Assembly (NCBI GenBank): GCA_963696315.1
Contig: CAVOJU010000027.1
Span: 1-64,000 of the forward strand
Direction of reading: 5' to 3'
DNA from: CAWKEY01 sp963696315
GTDB taxonomy: Bacteria > Pseudomonadota > Gammaproteobacteria > Methylococcales > Methylomonadaceae
DNA: 64,000 nucleotides
Numbering within the stretch: the first letter of the stretch is position 1; every line of letters starts with the position of its first letter. Below are positions 53,486 through 63,243 of this stretch, one piece after another. The notes below the pieces were generated by a model that worked only from the letters and a program-made list of their open reading frames with translations, made no database searches and was not told the origin of the DNA. The translations under genes and the position numbers were made by a program.

Positions 53486-55390
53486 TCAAGCTTTCAGCAG
53501 TTCCTTAACCTTGGCAATGATGCCTACCGGATCGATGCCTTGATGCGGGAATTGTTCCCATAGCCCGCCGCAGCCTTCCTGATGCGTGCCCAGATGGGCG
53601 TATTTGGGCGCATGACCGCGTTCAAGTAACCAGGAGCCAAAACGGCTGCCCAAACCGGTTTTACGGTTGAAGGATTCCACCACCAGCACCATAGGCGATG
53701 CGCCCAGTTTTGCCATCATGTCTTCATCGATGGACGTCAAGGTTGGTTTGTTGATCAGACCGACATCAATGCCTTCCTGCTTCAGACGCTCTACCGCATC
53801 CAGGGCGCGGTACAAGGCTTCACCGAAACTGACGATATAGCCTTGAGTCCCCTCGCGGATCACTTCATCCTTGCCGGAAACGAACTTATAGTTGCCGCTA
53901 AAGAATTCATCGCCGTTGCTATCCAGAATCATTGGGACCTTGGAGCGAGTCGAGAACACAAAACGCAGGCCCGGATTGAAGAAGATGGTTTCCATGCAGG
54001 CTTTCATCTGGTTCGGATCAGCCGGAAAGTAAAGGTTGGTCGCATAACCGTCGCTCAAGCCGTTGTCGGCGAACATGTTGTTCAGACCGAAATGGCAGGT
54101 ATTGTCGGCCATATCATCAATCCCCGAATGGGAAAAGTGGCAGAGCACATTGGAATTATTCAAGCGTGCCATAGTGATTTCGGAAATACACATTTCCAAG
54201 AAGGCGCTGAAAGTACCAAAAATGCCCTGTTTGCCCTTTTCCATCCCGAAACCGGCCGCAGCCGAGAAATTGCCGCGTTCCATGATGCCGGAAGAGATGA
54301 ACACTTCAGGATAGGCATCGTGGATTTTTTTCAGGCCGCAGGAGCCTTCCAGATCGCTGTCAATCACGCGCACCTTTTCAACCCGCTCGGCTTCGCTCAT
54401 GCGTCCCAAGATCGCTACAGCGGCGTCGCCGAAAACGTTGCGGTTGGCGTCCCATTTGTCGCTGCATCCCTTAAATACATAGTCGTGCTTGGGCGCCTTG
54501 ATGCCTTTGAGATGATCGGCCGCGGCTTGTTGCCCGCGGGATTCTAGATATTCGATAGCCAGTTTCACGGAAATCACGTCATGGCCGTGGGTGGAGCCTT
54601 CCAGGCCCGCAATTCCAGGGCACATCGGACGATGGTTAATCACAGCAACAGGGCCGGCGGTATTAACGGCGGTGCAAATGCGCTGATACAGATCGTCAAT
54701 ATCTTCGCCATTGCCCTCCAGAACTGTTACACCGTGGCCGGCCAGCGTTTTAGCGGTCGTACATCCCGTTAAATAATGCGAAGGGTGACCGGCAATGGTG
54801 ACATCGTTATCATCGATAATCAGTTTGACATTCAGCTTTTGCGCAACGGCCAGGCGTGCCGCTTCGGCATCGTTGCCTTCCTGCTGGGAGCCATCCGAGC
54901 CCAGACAGAACAGAATCTTGCTCGGATTGGCCATGGCCACGCCATTGACATAAGGCCACATGTGCCCCAATCGTCCCGAGCTGAATTTTACGCCCGGGGT
55001 AAAGCCCAGTTCCGGATGTCCTGGCAGATGCGAATGCGCCTCGCGATAACGCATCAGCTGTTCAGCGGGAAGGTCACCGTTCAAGGCAGACATCAGATAT
55101 TGTGTACCCACACGATGTCCGGCTTCGTCAAAAAAAATCGGCACGTATTGATCGGCATCGCCGCGAAACAAAGCGTCCATAATCACGACTTCGGGCACGG
55201 TATCGTAGGGACCGCCGGTATGTCCGCCGACGCCTCTGGCAGCGCCGGTAGCGGTAAAAAAGACGATGGCGTCACGGCATAGTTGAATATTAGCCTTGAG
55301 GCTGGCACGCTGCTCGTTTGTTAGGGTTTTATTGCTGGTGTTCAGAGTTATGCGCTGATAAGCGCCAAGATCAATTGGAAATGTATTCAT
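53486..55390 (-). CDS. Transketolase-family thiamine diphosphate enzyme
   Basis: The 634-aa single-chain protein has the N-terminal ThDP domain (GHTGGPYDTVPEV; GSDGSQQEGNDAEAARLAV, a GDG-like cofactor motif spaced to DDNDVTI), the central pyrimidine-binding domain (FSAFLEMCISEITMARL) and the C-terminal transketolase domain (LINKPTLTSIDEDM). The sequence differs noticeably from housekeeping TktA; it lacks the usual N-terminal AN-x-IRALA context. Substrates are unknown; a role in C5 or dihydroxyacetone metabolism would be consistent with the family. It is monocistronic, with its own terminator. ATG 55390 follows AAGAG. Confidence 0.82.
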   Translation of the reverse strand: MNTFPIDLGAYQRITLNTSNKTLTNEQRASLKANIQLCRDAIVFFTATGAARGVGGHTGGPYDTVPEVVIMDALFRGDADQYVPIFFDEAGHRVGTQYLMSALNGDLPAEQLMRYREAHSHLPGHPELGFTPGVKFSSGRLGHMWPYVNGVAMANPSKILFCLGSDGSQQEGNDAEAARLAVAQKLNVKLIIDDNDVTIAGHPSHYLTGCTTAKTLAGHGVTVLEGNGEDIDDLYQRICTAVNTAGPVAVINHRPMCPGIAGLEGSTHGHDVISVKLAIEYLESRGQQAAADHLKGIKAPKHDYVFKGCSDKWDANRNVFGDAAVAILGRMSEAERVEKVRVIDSDLEGSCGLKKIHDAYPEVFISSGIMERGNFSAAAGFGMEKGKQGIFGTFSAFLEMCISEITMARLNNSNVLCHFSHSGIDDMADNTCHFGLNNMFADNGLSDGYATNLYFPADPNQMKACMETIFFNPGLRFVFSTRSKVPMILDSNGDEFFSGNYKFVSGKDEVIREGTQGYIVSFGEALYRALDAVERLKQEGIDVGLINKPTLTSIDEDMMAKLGASPMVLVVESFNRKTGLGSRFGSWLLERGHAPKYAHLGTHQEGCGGLWEQFPHQGIDPVGIIAKVKELLKA

Positions 55391-55752
55391 CGTTAAGCTC
55401 TTGTTATTAAAGTTAAATGAGTGACCGATTAAGAAGCCGAAAGAATTGCTTTCAGCTAAATCTTTCTGATAATAAGTTAAAACAGTGATTTTCGATATAA
55501 CATTTTCTTTTAAGTAGGAATATTCAGTCCTATCCCCTATATCTCTGGCCGGCCAGAAATGATCACAGCCCAGGTAACCGCCACTGGGGCAGGGGTTTGA
55601 GCTGGAATCACTGATTAAACTGATAGCGGATCGCAGCTAACCCTAAAAACCGCAGCTGGTCCAGGACAATCGCTAAAGACACGAAAGCAATGAGACTATT
55701 TTATAGCGCTGCCATTCACCCTCATACCGGCATGTTGATATTATTACCGTCT
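55391..55752. other. Intergenic region before the transketolase gene
   Basis: This 362-bp gap holds the expected minus-strand promoter of the transketolase gene. No clear boxes, repeats or ORFs stand out. A plus-strand ORF from 55690 is the antisense shadow of the next gene. Confidence 0.4.
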
Positions 55753-56238
55753 TTAAAGCAAAACCTGTCTGCCTTGATAACTCCGCTTCCAGCGACTGAA
55801 AAGGTGAGCGATGCCGCCAAATATCCGCACGGCGTAAAAATAAATCAAGCGTGGCGCAAAGCCGTCTCGCTCAAGCAATTCGAGAAATATTCTATCGGCC
55901 GATTTACGGGAGATTGGAAGTTCGTTGTCCAAAAACTGGTAGAACACATCATGCATAAGGGATGCGTAATAGGCCTTTGGTCTCTGTGTGATCCGATTGG
56001 GGACGCCATCCGGTATGCCAACCATTATGTCCCAAACGGCAAGTTTTGGTGTGCAGCCATCCCAGGCATATTTGGCGAATACTTTTGCGGTGCCGTCTGG
56101 ATGAATTTCCAGCCAACGCCTGCCATTTCGATCCTCGAATGCGCATCCAGTCGAGAAATCATCCGGCAAGTACTGCTTGATGTTGTAGGAAAAGTCTTGG
56201 TCCAAGACGTAAATCCATTCTAGTGCAAGTTGAAACAT
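55753..56238 (-). CDS. Conserved hypothetical protein, DUF1353-like (161 aa)
   Basis: ATG 56238 has an excellent ribosome site, AAGGAGGG, five bases upstream. Internal segments such as KYAWDGCTPK, IPDGVPNRITQRPKAYYASL and MHDVFYQFL recall the DUF1353 type of phage/genomic-island proteins (W-DG-T/S-P, then a YYA-S-HD pair). No enzymatic function is known. The last 40 residues have a hydrophobic stretch (FYAVRIFGGIAHLF). It stands alone, flanked by non-coding DNA on both sides. Confidence 0.6.
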   Translation of the reverse strand: MFQLALEWIYVLDQDFSYNIKQYLPDDFSTGCAFEDRNGRRWLEIHPDGTAKVFAKYAWDGCTPKLAVWDIMVGIPDGVPNRITQRPKAYYASLMHDVFYQFLDNELPISRKSADRIFLELLERDGFAPRLIYFYAVRIFGGIAHLFSRWKRSYQGRQVLL

Positions 56239-56464
56239 AAAAGCCCTCCTTCAAATACGTTGTTTTCTGATAATAATGCTTGTTATTTATCTGCTGCCTG
56301 AGCCTGAGCACTTCAAAACAATAGTCTTCGGCTAAGCGGCGCAAATTTGTAAAAAAATTTTAATTTCTCACTTTTCCATTGAAGAAAGCAGGTGCCGAGG
56401 AGTTTCGCAACCACATCATTGAGTTCACACTTTAATTGAAGAGATCGGCGAACCACAATAGTGT

Positions 56465-58822
56465 TCAGTCTTTCCGCAACTGGTCCCGAATAGGCAGTTG
56501 GCGGATGCGTTGACCTGTCGCAGCAAAGATCGCGTTACATAATGCCGGTGCAATGGGCGGCACGCCCGGCTCACCCACTCCGCCCAGCGGGGTATCAAAG
56601 CCGGTTGTGGGCAGCAGATGCACCCGAATTTCGCGGGGCGCATCATCCATGCGGGTAAGCTGGTAGGCATGGAAGTTATCCTGCATCACCGCGCCCTCCT
56701 TGAAGCTGATTTCGCCGAGGGTGGCGAGACTGACACCCATGATACAGGCGCCCTCGATCTGCGAACGGATGCGCTCAGGATTGACTTGCGGACCACAATC
56801 CACGGCCACATCAATGCGGGGTATGCTCAATTTGCCGTCTTCGCCGACGGCTACTTCCACCACAACCGCAACGTAAGTGACGAAGCTATAATGAGCGGCA
56901 ATACCTAATCCCTGGCCCTTGGAGAGCGTGCGTCCCCAGTTTGCTTCACGGCTAACCACCTCAATTACACGGCGCAAACGTCCTGTGTCGACCGGGTACA
57001 CCACGGGCGATTCGCCCTGGTTCCAGGTATCGCCAAGGGTACGCGGATCAATACGGCGCGGCGGACCAATGAGGTCAAGCAGAAAATCCTTAGGATCGCG
57101 TCCTGCAGCAGCAGCCAATTCGGCTACGAAGGACTGGATGGCAAAAGCATGGGGAATATTGGATACCGAACGAAACCAGCCAATGCGGGTATGCGCCTCT
57201 GCCTCAGGATTTTCTATCCGCAGATTGGCAATGGCAAAGGGCACATTGATGACGCCCATACCGAGTTCGGCCGGCATTTGGTGCTTGCTGCCGGGGCTGA
57301 AAGTGGAGGAAATGCTCGGCGCTACCGTTCTGTGCAGCCAGGCCACCGGTTTACCCTGGGCATCCAGACCGGCTTCCAGCCGCTCGACTGACACCGTGTG
57401 AAAATAAGAGTGTTGCAGGTCGTCCTCGCGGGTCCAGGTCAGCTTGACCGGCTTGCCGTTCATCGCCTGCGATAAGAGCGCAGCTTCGATGACGTAGTCG
57501 GGTTTGGATTTGCGTCCAAAACCACCGCCCAATAAGGTGACATGCACCGTAACCTTGTCCTCCGGCAGTTTAAGCCATTTGGCAACGCGTTCGCGAGACA
57601 ATTGCGGGGCCTGCGTGCAGGTCCAGATTTCGCATTTTCCCTTGACGATGCGCGCTGTCGCCGCCGGTGGTTCCATAGGAGCCTGAGCGAGATGCGGGAG
57701 GTAATATTCAGCTTCCACGCGTTTGGCTGCGCTTTTTAACCCAGAATCGACGTCCCCCTCGTTACGAACCACTTTTCCCGATTTGCGTGCGGCGGTTTCG
57801 AGCTCGGCCTTGTAGGCAACGGAATCATAGCTGCCATTTGGCCCTTTGTCCCATTCGATCTTGAGCGCCTTGCGCCCTTGAATAGCCGCCCAGGTATTGC
57901 GGGCAATCACGGCGATACCCCCGAGCGGGTTGAAATCAGCGGGCGGAGGACTGCTCGGGAGTTCGACCACCTTAACCACACCCGGCACCTTGAGGGCATC
58001 CTTGGCATCGTAACGCAAGACCTTGCCGCCGAATACGGGCGGGCGCGCAACCACGGCGTAAAGCATGTCTTTGAGACGGATGTCGATGCCGTACTGTGCC
58101 AGGCCCGTGACCATATCCTGCCCGTCATAAATCCCGATTTGGCCCTTGCTGATGTAACGAAAGTCCGCCGGATTCTTCAGACGCAAGCTTTCGCGAGCAG
58201 GCACCGGCAGTTTTGCCGCGGCTGCGGCCAGCTGACCGTAGCCGAGTGTTCTGCCGGTGACGGTATGGAGGACTTGATGCTGCTCGGCACGGACTTCCTG
58301 TACCGGCACTTGCCATTGCGCTGCCGCCGCCGATTCCAGCATGGATCGGGCGGCCGCGCCGACTCGGCGCATAGGCATAAAGAAATGACGCATGCTACGC
58401 GAACCGTCGGTATCCTGGTTGCCGTAACGCGGTTCGTCGCCGGGCGCCTGCTCGACACGGACATGCAGCCAGTTGGCTTCGAGTTCGTCGGCCACCACCA
58501 TAGGCAGGCTGGTGCGTACGCCTTGCCCCATTTCCGAACGGTGGCATACGATGGTCACCGTGCCATCGGCAGCTATCGCAACGAATACCAGTGGGTTATC
58601 TACCCAAGCATGTGGCATGGCATCGGCGCCATACTTATCCTGTTGTGAAGGCCCGGCAGTTTCGTCTGACCTGGTCAGCGAGGGAAAGCCGGCGGCCAGT
58701 ACCAATCCGGTGAGCGCCATATCCTTGAGAAAAGCGCGACGGCTGATGTTCGCGATACAAAGGCTGTCATCTGCGTGCCAACTGTCAGCATTCAATTCAG
58801 GACGATCCAGTAGCTTTTTCAT
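56465..58822 (-). CDS. iorB: Isoquinoline 1-oxidoreductase-type molybdenum hydroxylase, large subunit
   Basis: The 785-aa xanthine oxidase-family subunit binds the molybdopterin cofactor. A Tat signal with the twin Arg in SRRAFLKDMALTGLVLAAG (about 28-46) implies export as a folded complex. Further features are SEMGQGVRTSLPMVVADEL, the LGGGFGRKSKPDYV cofactor-binding loop and a C-terminal GGVGEPGVPP whose Glu is the expected catalytic base. The start ATG 58822 (MKKLLDRPELN) overlaps the iorA stop by 4 bp; the frame extends upstream only as overlap. Likely substrates are aldehydes or N-heterocycles; this cannot be told from sequence. Confidence 0.87.
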   Translation of the reverse strand: MKKLLDRPELNADSWHADDSLCIANISRRAFLKDMALTGLVLAAGFPSLTRSDETAGPSQQDKYGADAMPHAWVDNPLVFVAIAADGTVTIVCHRSEMGQGVRTSLPMVVADELEANWLHVRVEQAPGDEPRYGNQDTDGSRSMRHFFMPMRRVGAAARSMLESAAAAQWQVPVQEVRAEQHQVLHTVTGRTLGYGQLAAAAAKLPVPARESLRLKNPADFRYISKGQIGIYDGQDMVTGLAQYGIDIRLKDMLYAVVARPPVFGGKVLRYDAKDALKVPGVVKVVELPSSPPPADFNPLGGIAVIARNTWAAIQGRKALKIEWDKGPNGSYDSVAYKAELETAARKSGKVVRNEGDVDSGLKSAAKRVEAEYYLPHLAQAPMEPPAATARIVKGKCEIWTCTQAPQLSRERVAKWLKLPEDKVTVHVTLLGGGFGRKSKPDYVIEAALLSQAMNGKPVKLTWTREDDLQHSYFHTVSVERLEAGLDAQGKPVAWLHRTVAPSISSTFSPGSKHQMPAELGMGVINVPFAIANLRIENPEAEAHTRIGWFRSVSNIPHAFAIQSFVAELAAAAGRDPKDFLLDLIGPPRRIDPRTLGDTWNQGESPVVYPVDTGRLRRVIEVVSREANWGRTLSKGQGLGIAAHYSFVTYVAVVVEVAVGEDGKLSIPRIDVAVDCGPQVNPERIRSQIEGACIMGVSLATLGEISFKEGAVMQDNFHAYQLTRMDDAPREIRVHLLPTTGFDTPLGGVGEPGVPPIAPALCNAIFAATGQRIRQLPIRDQLRKD

Positions 58823-59286
58823 GGTTTGATTTCCATTATCCCGGCGGCCTGCTTGATGGCGGCGCGTATACGGGAATAGGTGCCGCACCGGCAGATATTG
58901 CCGCTCATTGCCGTGTCGATATCGGCATCAGTGGGTTTGGGTTTTTGTTTGAGCAGCGCTGTGGCAGCCATTATCTGACCGGACTGGCAATAACCGCACT
59001 GCGGTACGCCGAGAGTTAACCAGGCCTCCTGTACCTTTTGCCCTGTTGCGTCCTGGTCGATGGCTTCGATGGTCACGATTTTTTTGCCGACGGCGGCCGA
59101 GATGGGCGTCACACAAGCGCGAGTGGGTTCTCCGTCGAGATGCACCGTGCAGGCCCCGCACAAAGCCATACCACAGCCAAATTTGGTTCCGGTAAGTCCC
59201 AGGTGGTCGCGCAAGGCCCAAAGCAGGGGAGTATCCGCCGGCAAGTCGATCTGACGAGGCTTGCCGTTGATAGTGAGCGTAATCAT
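58819..59286 (-). CDS. iorA: (2Fe-2S)-binding small subunit of the molybdenum hydroxylase
   Basis: The 155-aa protein has an N-terminal plant-type [2Fe-2S] domain with CGMALCGAC and its fourth Cys downstream in RACVTP, and a C-terminal helical [2Fe-2S] domain with CGYCQSGQ and CRCGTYSRI. It passes electrons from the Mo site. There is no leader; it is probably co-exported with IorB through the Tat system. GGAGGAG precedes ATG 59286. It is coupled to iorB by a 4-bp overlap. Confidence 0.93.
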   Translation of the reverse strand: MITLTINGKPRQIDLPADTPLLWALRDHLGLTGTKFGCGMALCGACTVHLDGEPTRACVTPISAAVGKKIVTIEAIDQDATGQKVQEAWLTLGVPQCGYCQSGQIMAATALLKQKPKPTDADIDTAMSGNICRCGTYSRIRAAIKQAAGIMEIKP

Positions 59287-59441
59287 CGGGTATTTCTCCT
59301 CCAGTTATCGGAAGTACAAGGCGCCTATGTCGCCTCATGTAACTGGGCGCAAGTGCATTGAACGAAATCTTACACCGTATCCATCGGCCAGTAAATGCGC
59401 CTAAGCCGAGGTTCGTGACAGGATTTTAATCGGCCACTTCA

Positions 59442-60239
59442 TTATTCCGTTGCCAACAGCCTATTACTCAATGGCTCGCCGTGGCCACCGCGCCTCACCA
59501 GTACCATTTCACTGGCTATGGACAAGGCGATTTCTTCCGGCAGCTTTGCACCCAGATCCAGGCCAGCGGGAGCGCGCACCTTGGCAAGTCTGGATTCGTG
59601 GAAACCTTCCTGTGCTAATCGCGCCAATACCAGATTCGCCCGCTTGCGGCTGGAAACCAGCGCGATATACAGAGCTTCGGATTGCAGTGCACGAGCGAGG
59701 GAGTCATAGTCGCCCTTGTGATGGGTGGCGATCACTACGAAATCGCCCGGCTGTGGCTGCAATTGTTGATAACGGCAATCGTCGCTGATGATACGGTGGG
59801 CGTAGGGAAAGCGCTCCGCCGTGGCCTGCGGGTCATTGACAACCACCTCGAATCCTAAGCGGCAGGCGAACTCACAAAGACTTTCCACGATGCGCCCATG
59901 GCCCATTAGCCAGAGTAGCGGTTTTGGCAGGACCGGTTCGACATACACCCGCATACTGCCGCCACACGGCATACCCGCGCCGAAAACTTCGTCGTTCAGG
60001 TCGATTTCAATCACACGTGGTTCTCCGGTTTCAAGACATTCAAGCGCCGCGTTGGACACCATGGATTGCGCACAACCGCCACCGACCCATCCGGCAACGA
60101 CCTTGCCAGAGAGATCGATCAGCGCCTTTGCCGCAGGTTTGGCTGAGGATGAACCCAGTATTTCTACTACTGTGGCAAAAGCATAAGGACGGCGCGCTTG
60201 GCGCAGTTCGAACTGGAGGTCGAGAATGTCCCGAGTCAT
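59442..60239 (-). CDS. XdhC/CoxI-family molybdenum hydroxylase maturation protein
   Basis: The 265-aa protein has the XdhC N-terminal part (ATVVEILGSSSAKPAAKALI, GWVGGGCAQSMV) and the C-terminal Rossmann-like half (LMGHGRIVESLCEFACRLGF, VVIATHHKGDYDSL, YIALVSSRKRANLVLARL). XdhC-type proteins bind and sulfurate the molybdenum cofactor for insertion into xanthine dehydrogenase-type enzymes. It overlaps the upstream nucleotidyltransferase gene by 4 bp and precedes iorA by about 155 bp, so it probably serves IorAB. Confidence 0.9.
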   Translation of the reverse strand: MTRDILDLQFELRQARRPYAFATVVEILGSSSAKPAAKALIDLSGKVVAGWVGGGCAQSMVSNAALECLETGEPRVIEIDLNDEVFGAGMPCGGSMRVYVEPVLPKPLLWLMGHGRIVESLCEFACRLGFEVVVNDPQATAERFPYAHRIISDDCRYQQLQPQPGDFVVIATHHKGDYDSLARALQSEALYIALVSSRKRANLVLARLAQEGFHESRLAKVRAPAGLDLGAKLPEEIALSIASEMVLVRRGGHGEPLSNRLLATE

Positions 60240-60829
60240 GTTGGTTTGCTGAATTTTTTTAAAAGCTTCAAATCTTCCGGCTTGTCAATGTCCTGAAGTA
60301 CGCCTGCATCATCGCAATCAATGAGTCGAAGTTGTTCAGGATGCGTCTGAATCACCTTTTTCGCACCTTCATCGCCGCTCAACGCGGCTAGTTCAGGACC
60401 GAAAATGTGTGAAAAGCCAACCGGGTGCCCGCGTCGGCCTTGCCAACAGGGAGCCGCGATGGCCGCCCCCGAGCGGAGCGCATCCGCCACCTTGCGGATA
60501 GTGGCGGGTTTTATCCACGGCATGTCCGCCAAGGCGATCAGCCAGCCGGCGACATCGGGACACGCACGAATACCGAAAACTAGACTCGCGCCCATGCCTT
60601 GTTCGGCATCGGCGCAAACCCGGACTTCCGCGCCTTCGGCCTGCAATCGAGCGGCCAGTTCCGCGCTGCCTGGCCGCACCACCGCCAGCACCCTATCCGT
60701 GCCAGCCAATAGGTTGCGGCAGGCTCGCACCGCCACCAAGTCGCCATTGGGCAAACTATGGGTCAATTTGTCTGCGCCGAAACGCAGGCTGGCTCCGGCG
60801 GCCAGCAAGATGCCGACAATCGAGTCCAT
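60236..60829 (-). CDS. MobA/MocA-like molybdenum cofactor nucleotidyltransferase
   Basis: The 197-aa protein begins GILLAAGASLRFGADKLTH, the L-A-A-G-x-S-x-R-F-G-x-x-K-L nucleotide-binding signature, with the metal-binding WLIALADMPWI and the WQGRRGHPVGFSH segment typical of MocA. It is expected to convert molybdopterin to its cytosine dinucleotide form, the cofactor used by IorAB-type hydroxylases. It is coupled to the XdhC-like gene by ATGA. IS66-like copy 2 is inserted 75 bp upstream of its start and may have separated it from its native promoter. Confidence 0.9.
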   Translation of the reverse strand: MDSIVGILLAAGASLRFGADKLTHSLPNGDLVAVRACRNLLAGTDRVLAVVRPGSAELAARLQAEGAEVRVCADAEQGMGASLVFGIRACPDVAGWLIALADMPWIKPATIRKVADALRSGAAIAAPCWQGRRGHPVGFSHIFGPELAALSGDEGAKKVIQTHPEQLRLIDCDDAGVLQDIDKPEDLKLLKKFSKPT

Positions 60830-60904
60830 CAGTCTAAATGCAACCGATGCAGGACTCTTCGGAGAATCAATTTATGGGAAATCATAGTCTTGCCTGGGTT
60901 CGTG

Positions 60905-62615
60905 GTAACTTCTCATTACCCACAGGTAGCCGCAGCCCGAATCAAATCAGATAACGGTGGAATATGGCTTTCGCCACACAACCTATCCTTAAGATAATGC
61001 CAAAACGAAATCTTGTGCTTTAGGCATGTCTTTTTTAAGCTGGCAAAGGTATCGCGACATCTTCGTCCTGCCTCACTACGAGTGCTACCGCTTATTTTTC
61101 GTTTTTTAACGTAATCCCGAATATCGCGTTCGCTCAGGTTGTTGTGGAGTGGTAAATAAGGTTTGTCGAGAACCCGAAGTAATTCGTGTTGATTGTTGCC
61201 CATCCGCTGTAGGGCAAGATTCAGTGTTACGTATGCCGTTTTGGCGCCGCACATCGTTTTAAATCGGGATTTGATGTCTTCAGCCTGGATTGCCGTTGGC
61301 TCAAGTTTGTAGGCTTTCAGATCTCGGTAAATCTGCCAGAGTTGTTCGCGTGTGTTATCAACGGCTTTAACATGCTCGGCATTTAAGGGAATGAGACGAT
61401 TGATGATGCGTTCGGCATGAATCCAACACAACGCATGGTCAAAGACATTAAACTGTCCGGCATCATCGCTGACAATGCTAAGGGTAACGGGAATGCCTTG
61501 AGCTAATAGGCCCCCCATTAAAGCGCCTTCGGTGATAATTCGCCGATGCCGCTTGGTTTTGATGCCCTGCTGATCCAGCCATTTTTCCCAATCGAGAGCG
61601 GTTTCGATACGCACTACCTTATCGGCAGGCTCCGCTAGCGGTAGGCTACACACCACTTCACCCTCAAATTCAAGCTCAAGATGCGCTAACAGAATAGGCG
61701 GCAGTTTTTGTTGTTCCATATACGCGAAGGCGCCGGCATTCAGCACATAGAAATGGTTGCTGCCTTGGCCTAAACAGCTGAGGAAGTTAATGCGGCTTTT
61801 GCTTTCCGTGCTACTAAACCAGGCAAACAGCTCATTGCCGATAGGTGTGCAATAGCCGTTTTTGCCATCATGGCGCGCTCCGGTGTCATCGGTATGTATA
61901 TACTGCGAGACCGACAATCCGGCTTGTAGTAATTGGTCTTTTTCATCATGGAACACATCCAAGCCATCGGTGATAAACTGACTTAACCGGCCGCTGGATA
62001 TATCAACCCCAAGTCCTGCAATTGTTTCAACAGCAGCGGTTGGGTGACATGTTGATGATGGTATTGATAGAGGATGAAACTGATCAGATCGTTGCCAAAG
62101 TGGCAGCCGTTAAGCCCGTCGGGTAGCTGTCCTGACACATAACTGCCATCTGCTGTTTGGTATTGGGCTAAGCGATAGCAGGTATTGAAGGTCTCAAATT
62201 TAATATTTTGAATGACCACGTCCCGATAACCCTTAAAGGTTGAGCCTTCCGGAATAGTATCAGGATGGATGTCGAACGTGGCATCAATCTTAAGATGCCC
62301 GGTTTTACTGCGTTTCGGCCCTTTGTTCTTTTTAGACTTGTCGCCATCATCGCCGTTCTCATCACCGTCTTCGGCCGAGTCCCCGTCCATTTTGCTGGGT
62401 TTTATTTTGGGTTTAGTGGTTTCGCCCTTGAGCTTAAGTATTTCTTGCTCCAGTTTGTCTATCTGTATTTGCTGCCACGCAAGCAATTCCAGCAGCCCAT
62501 CGACTAGCGGTGTGCGCTCTTCGTTACTGATTTTGGGTAATTGTGGCTTAAGTGAATCCATGCGACATATTTTAACTTAATTCTTAGGTGCTACCCGCAA
62601 TTAATGAGAAGTTAC
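60905..62615 (-). mobile_element. IS66-like insertion sequence, copy 2 (no target duplication)
   Basis: Ends are GTAACTTCTCATTA at 60905 and its complement ending at 62615; the element is 1711 bp. It is nearly identical to copy 1. The 8-bp flanks, GGTTCGTG and CATCCGCA, differ, whereas copy 1 has a perfect duplication. A recombination or deletion boundary is likely at one end of this copy. Confidence 0.9.
60916..62561 (-). pseudogene. IS66-like transposase, copy 2, frameshifted
   Basis: The N-terminal frame starts at ATG 62561 (MDSLKPQLPKISNEERTP) and ends prematurely at 61983 after LKQLQDLG. The catalytic frame is open from 61962 to 60916. Compared with copy 1, a run of five G is reduced to four near 62010, destroying the join between LQDLG and ELSSGRL, and a second base differs close by. 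The transposase is therefore broken as given, unless the base loss is an error. Copy 1 keeps this join but is split by an insert, so neither copy is functional as read. Confidence 0.85.
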
Positions 62616-62713
62616 CATCCGCAACACGTAACTCATTGACCAGCATAGCTTTCGGTGATTTGTTGCGGCGTGGCGGCAATTTTTAGGGGGATAACGACTT
62701 TCGCCCCGAACCG

Positions 62714-63121
62714 TCAGTCGATGGCCCCCAAGATGGCCTTTACCTCCGGATGCTCCAACATATAGTCCCTCAACCAATGATACTGCCGGGCACAGGTTTC
62801 GTCGAACCCGCTCTTGCCGCTGAACGACAGATGGCTATAGGCATACAGGCAAGCGGTGATCCCCAGGGCATCCGCCGACAATCGACCCTCGAAGCCGTTT
62901 TCACAGCTAACCTGGAACGGCGTATCTGAATGGGGAGACATGTAGAAGCCGCCGTTGCTCAGTTCGTAGAATTCCCAATAGCCGCCTTCGTACTCTTCGG
63001 CAATGTTGCCCGTGATGGCATACACGAACGGCTCAAGGTGCAGTGGAAAGTTCAGCCCGAATAAGGCGGCGGTATGTTGGATGCGTTTGTGATTGGGTAC
63101 TTGTTTACGTGTAATGGTCAT
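62714..63121 (-). CDS. ArdB/KlcA-family antirestriction protein
   Basis: The 135-aa product starts at ATG 63121 (MTITRKQVPNHKRIQHTA) after AGGAG. Conserved family residues are in FPLHLEPFVYAI, YEGGYWEFYELSNGGFYMSP and ADALGITACLYAYSHLSF, ending HPEVKAILGAID. ArdB/KlcA proteins protect incoming DNA against type I restriction and are hallmarks of conjugative plasmids and integrative elements. The 17-residue upstream extension is not used. It lies just beyond IS66-like copy 2. Confidence 0.92.
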   Translation of the reverse strand: MTITRKQVPNHKRIQHTAALFGLNFPLHLEPFVYAITGNIAEEYEGGYWEFYELSNGGFYMSPHSDTPFQVSCENGFEGRLSADALGITACLYAYSHLSFSGKSGFDETCARQYHWLRDYMLEHPEVKAILGAID

Positions 63122-63243
63122 ATTTGATCTCCTAATATAACGATCCCAAGCCTGAACGCCGGACAAGCGCAAGCCTCCGCAGTGAAGCGACTGGCTGTTA
63201 TGTCAAGCTTTAAGGATGGGATCGAAGTGGTGGTGGGGATGAA

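Noticed and set aside
55690..56223. 177-codon plus-strand ORF
   Set aside because: It is antisense to the minus-strand gene at 55753-56238, which has an excellent ribosome site and family-like sequence.
57878..58648. 256-codon plus-strand ORF within iorB
   Set aside because: It is an antisense shadow of the high-GC iorB gene with no recognisable domain.
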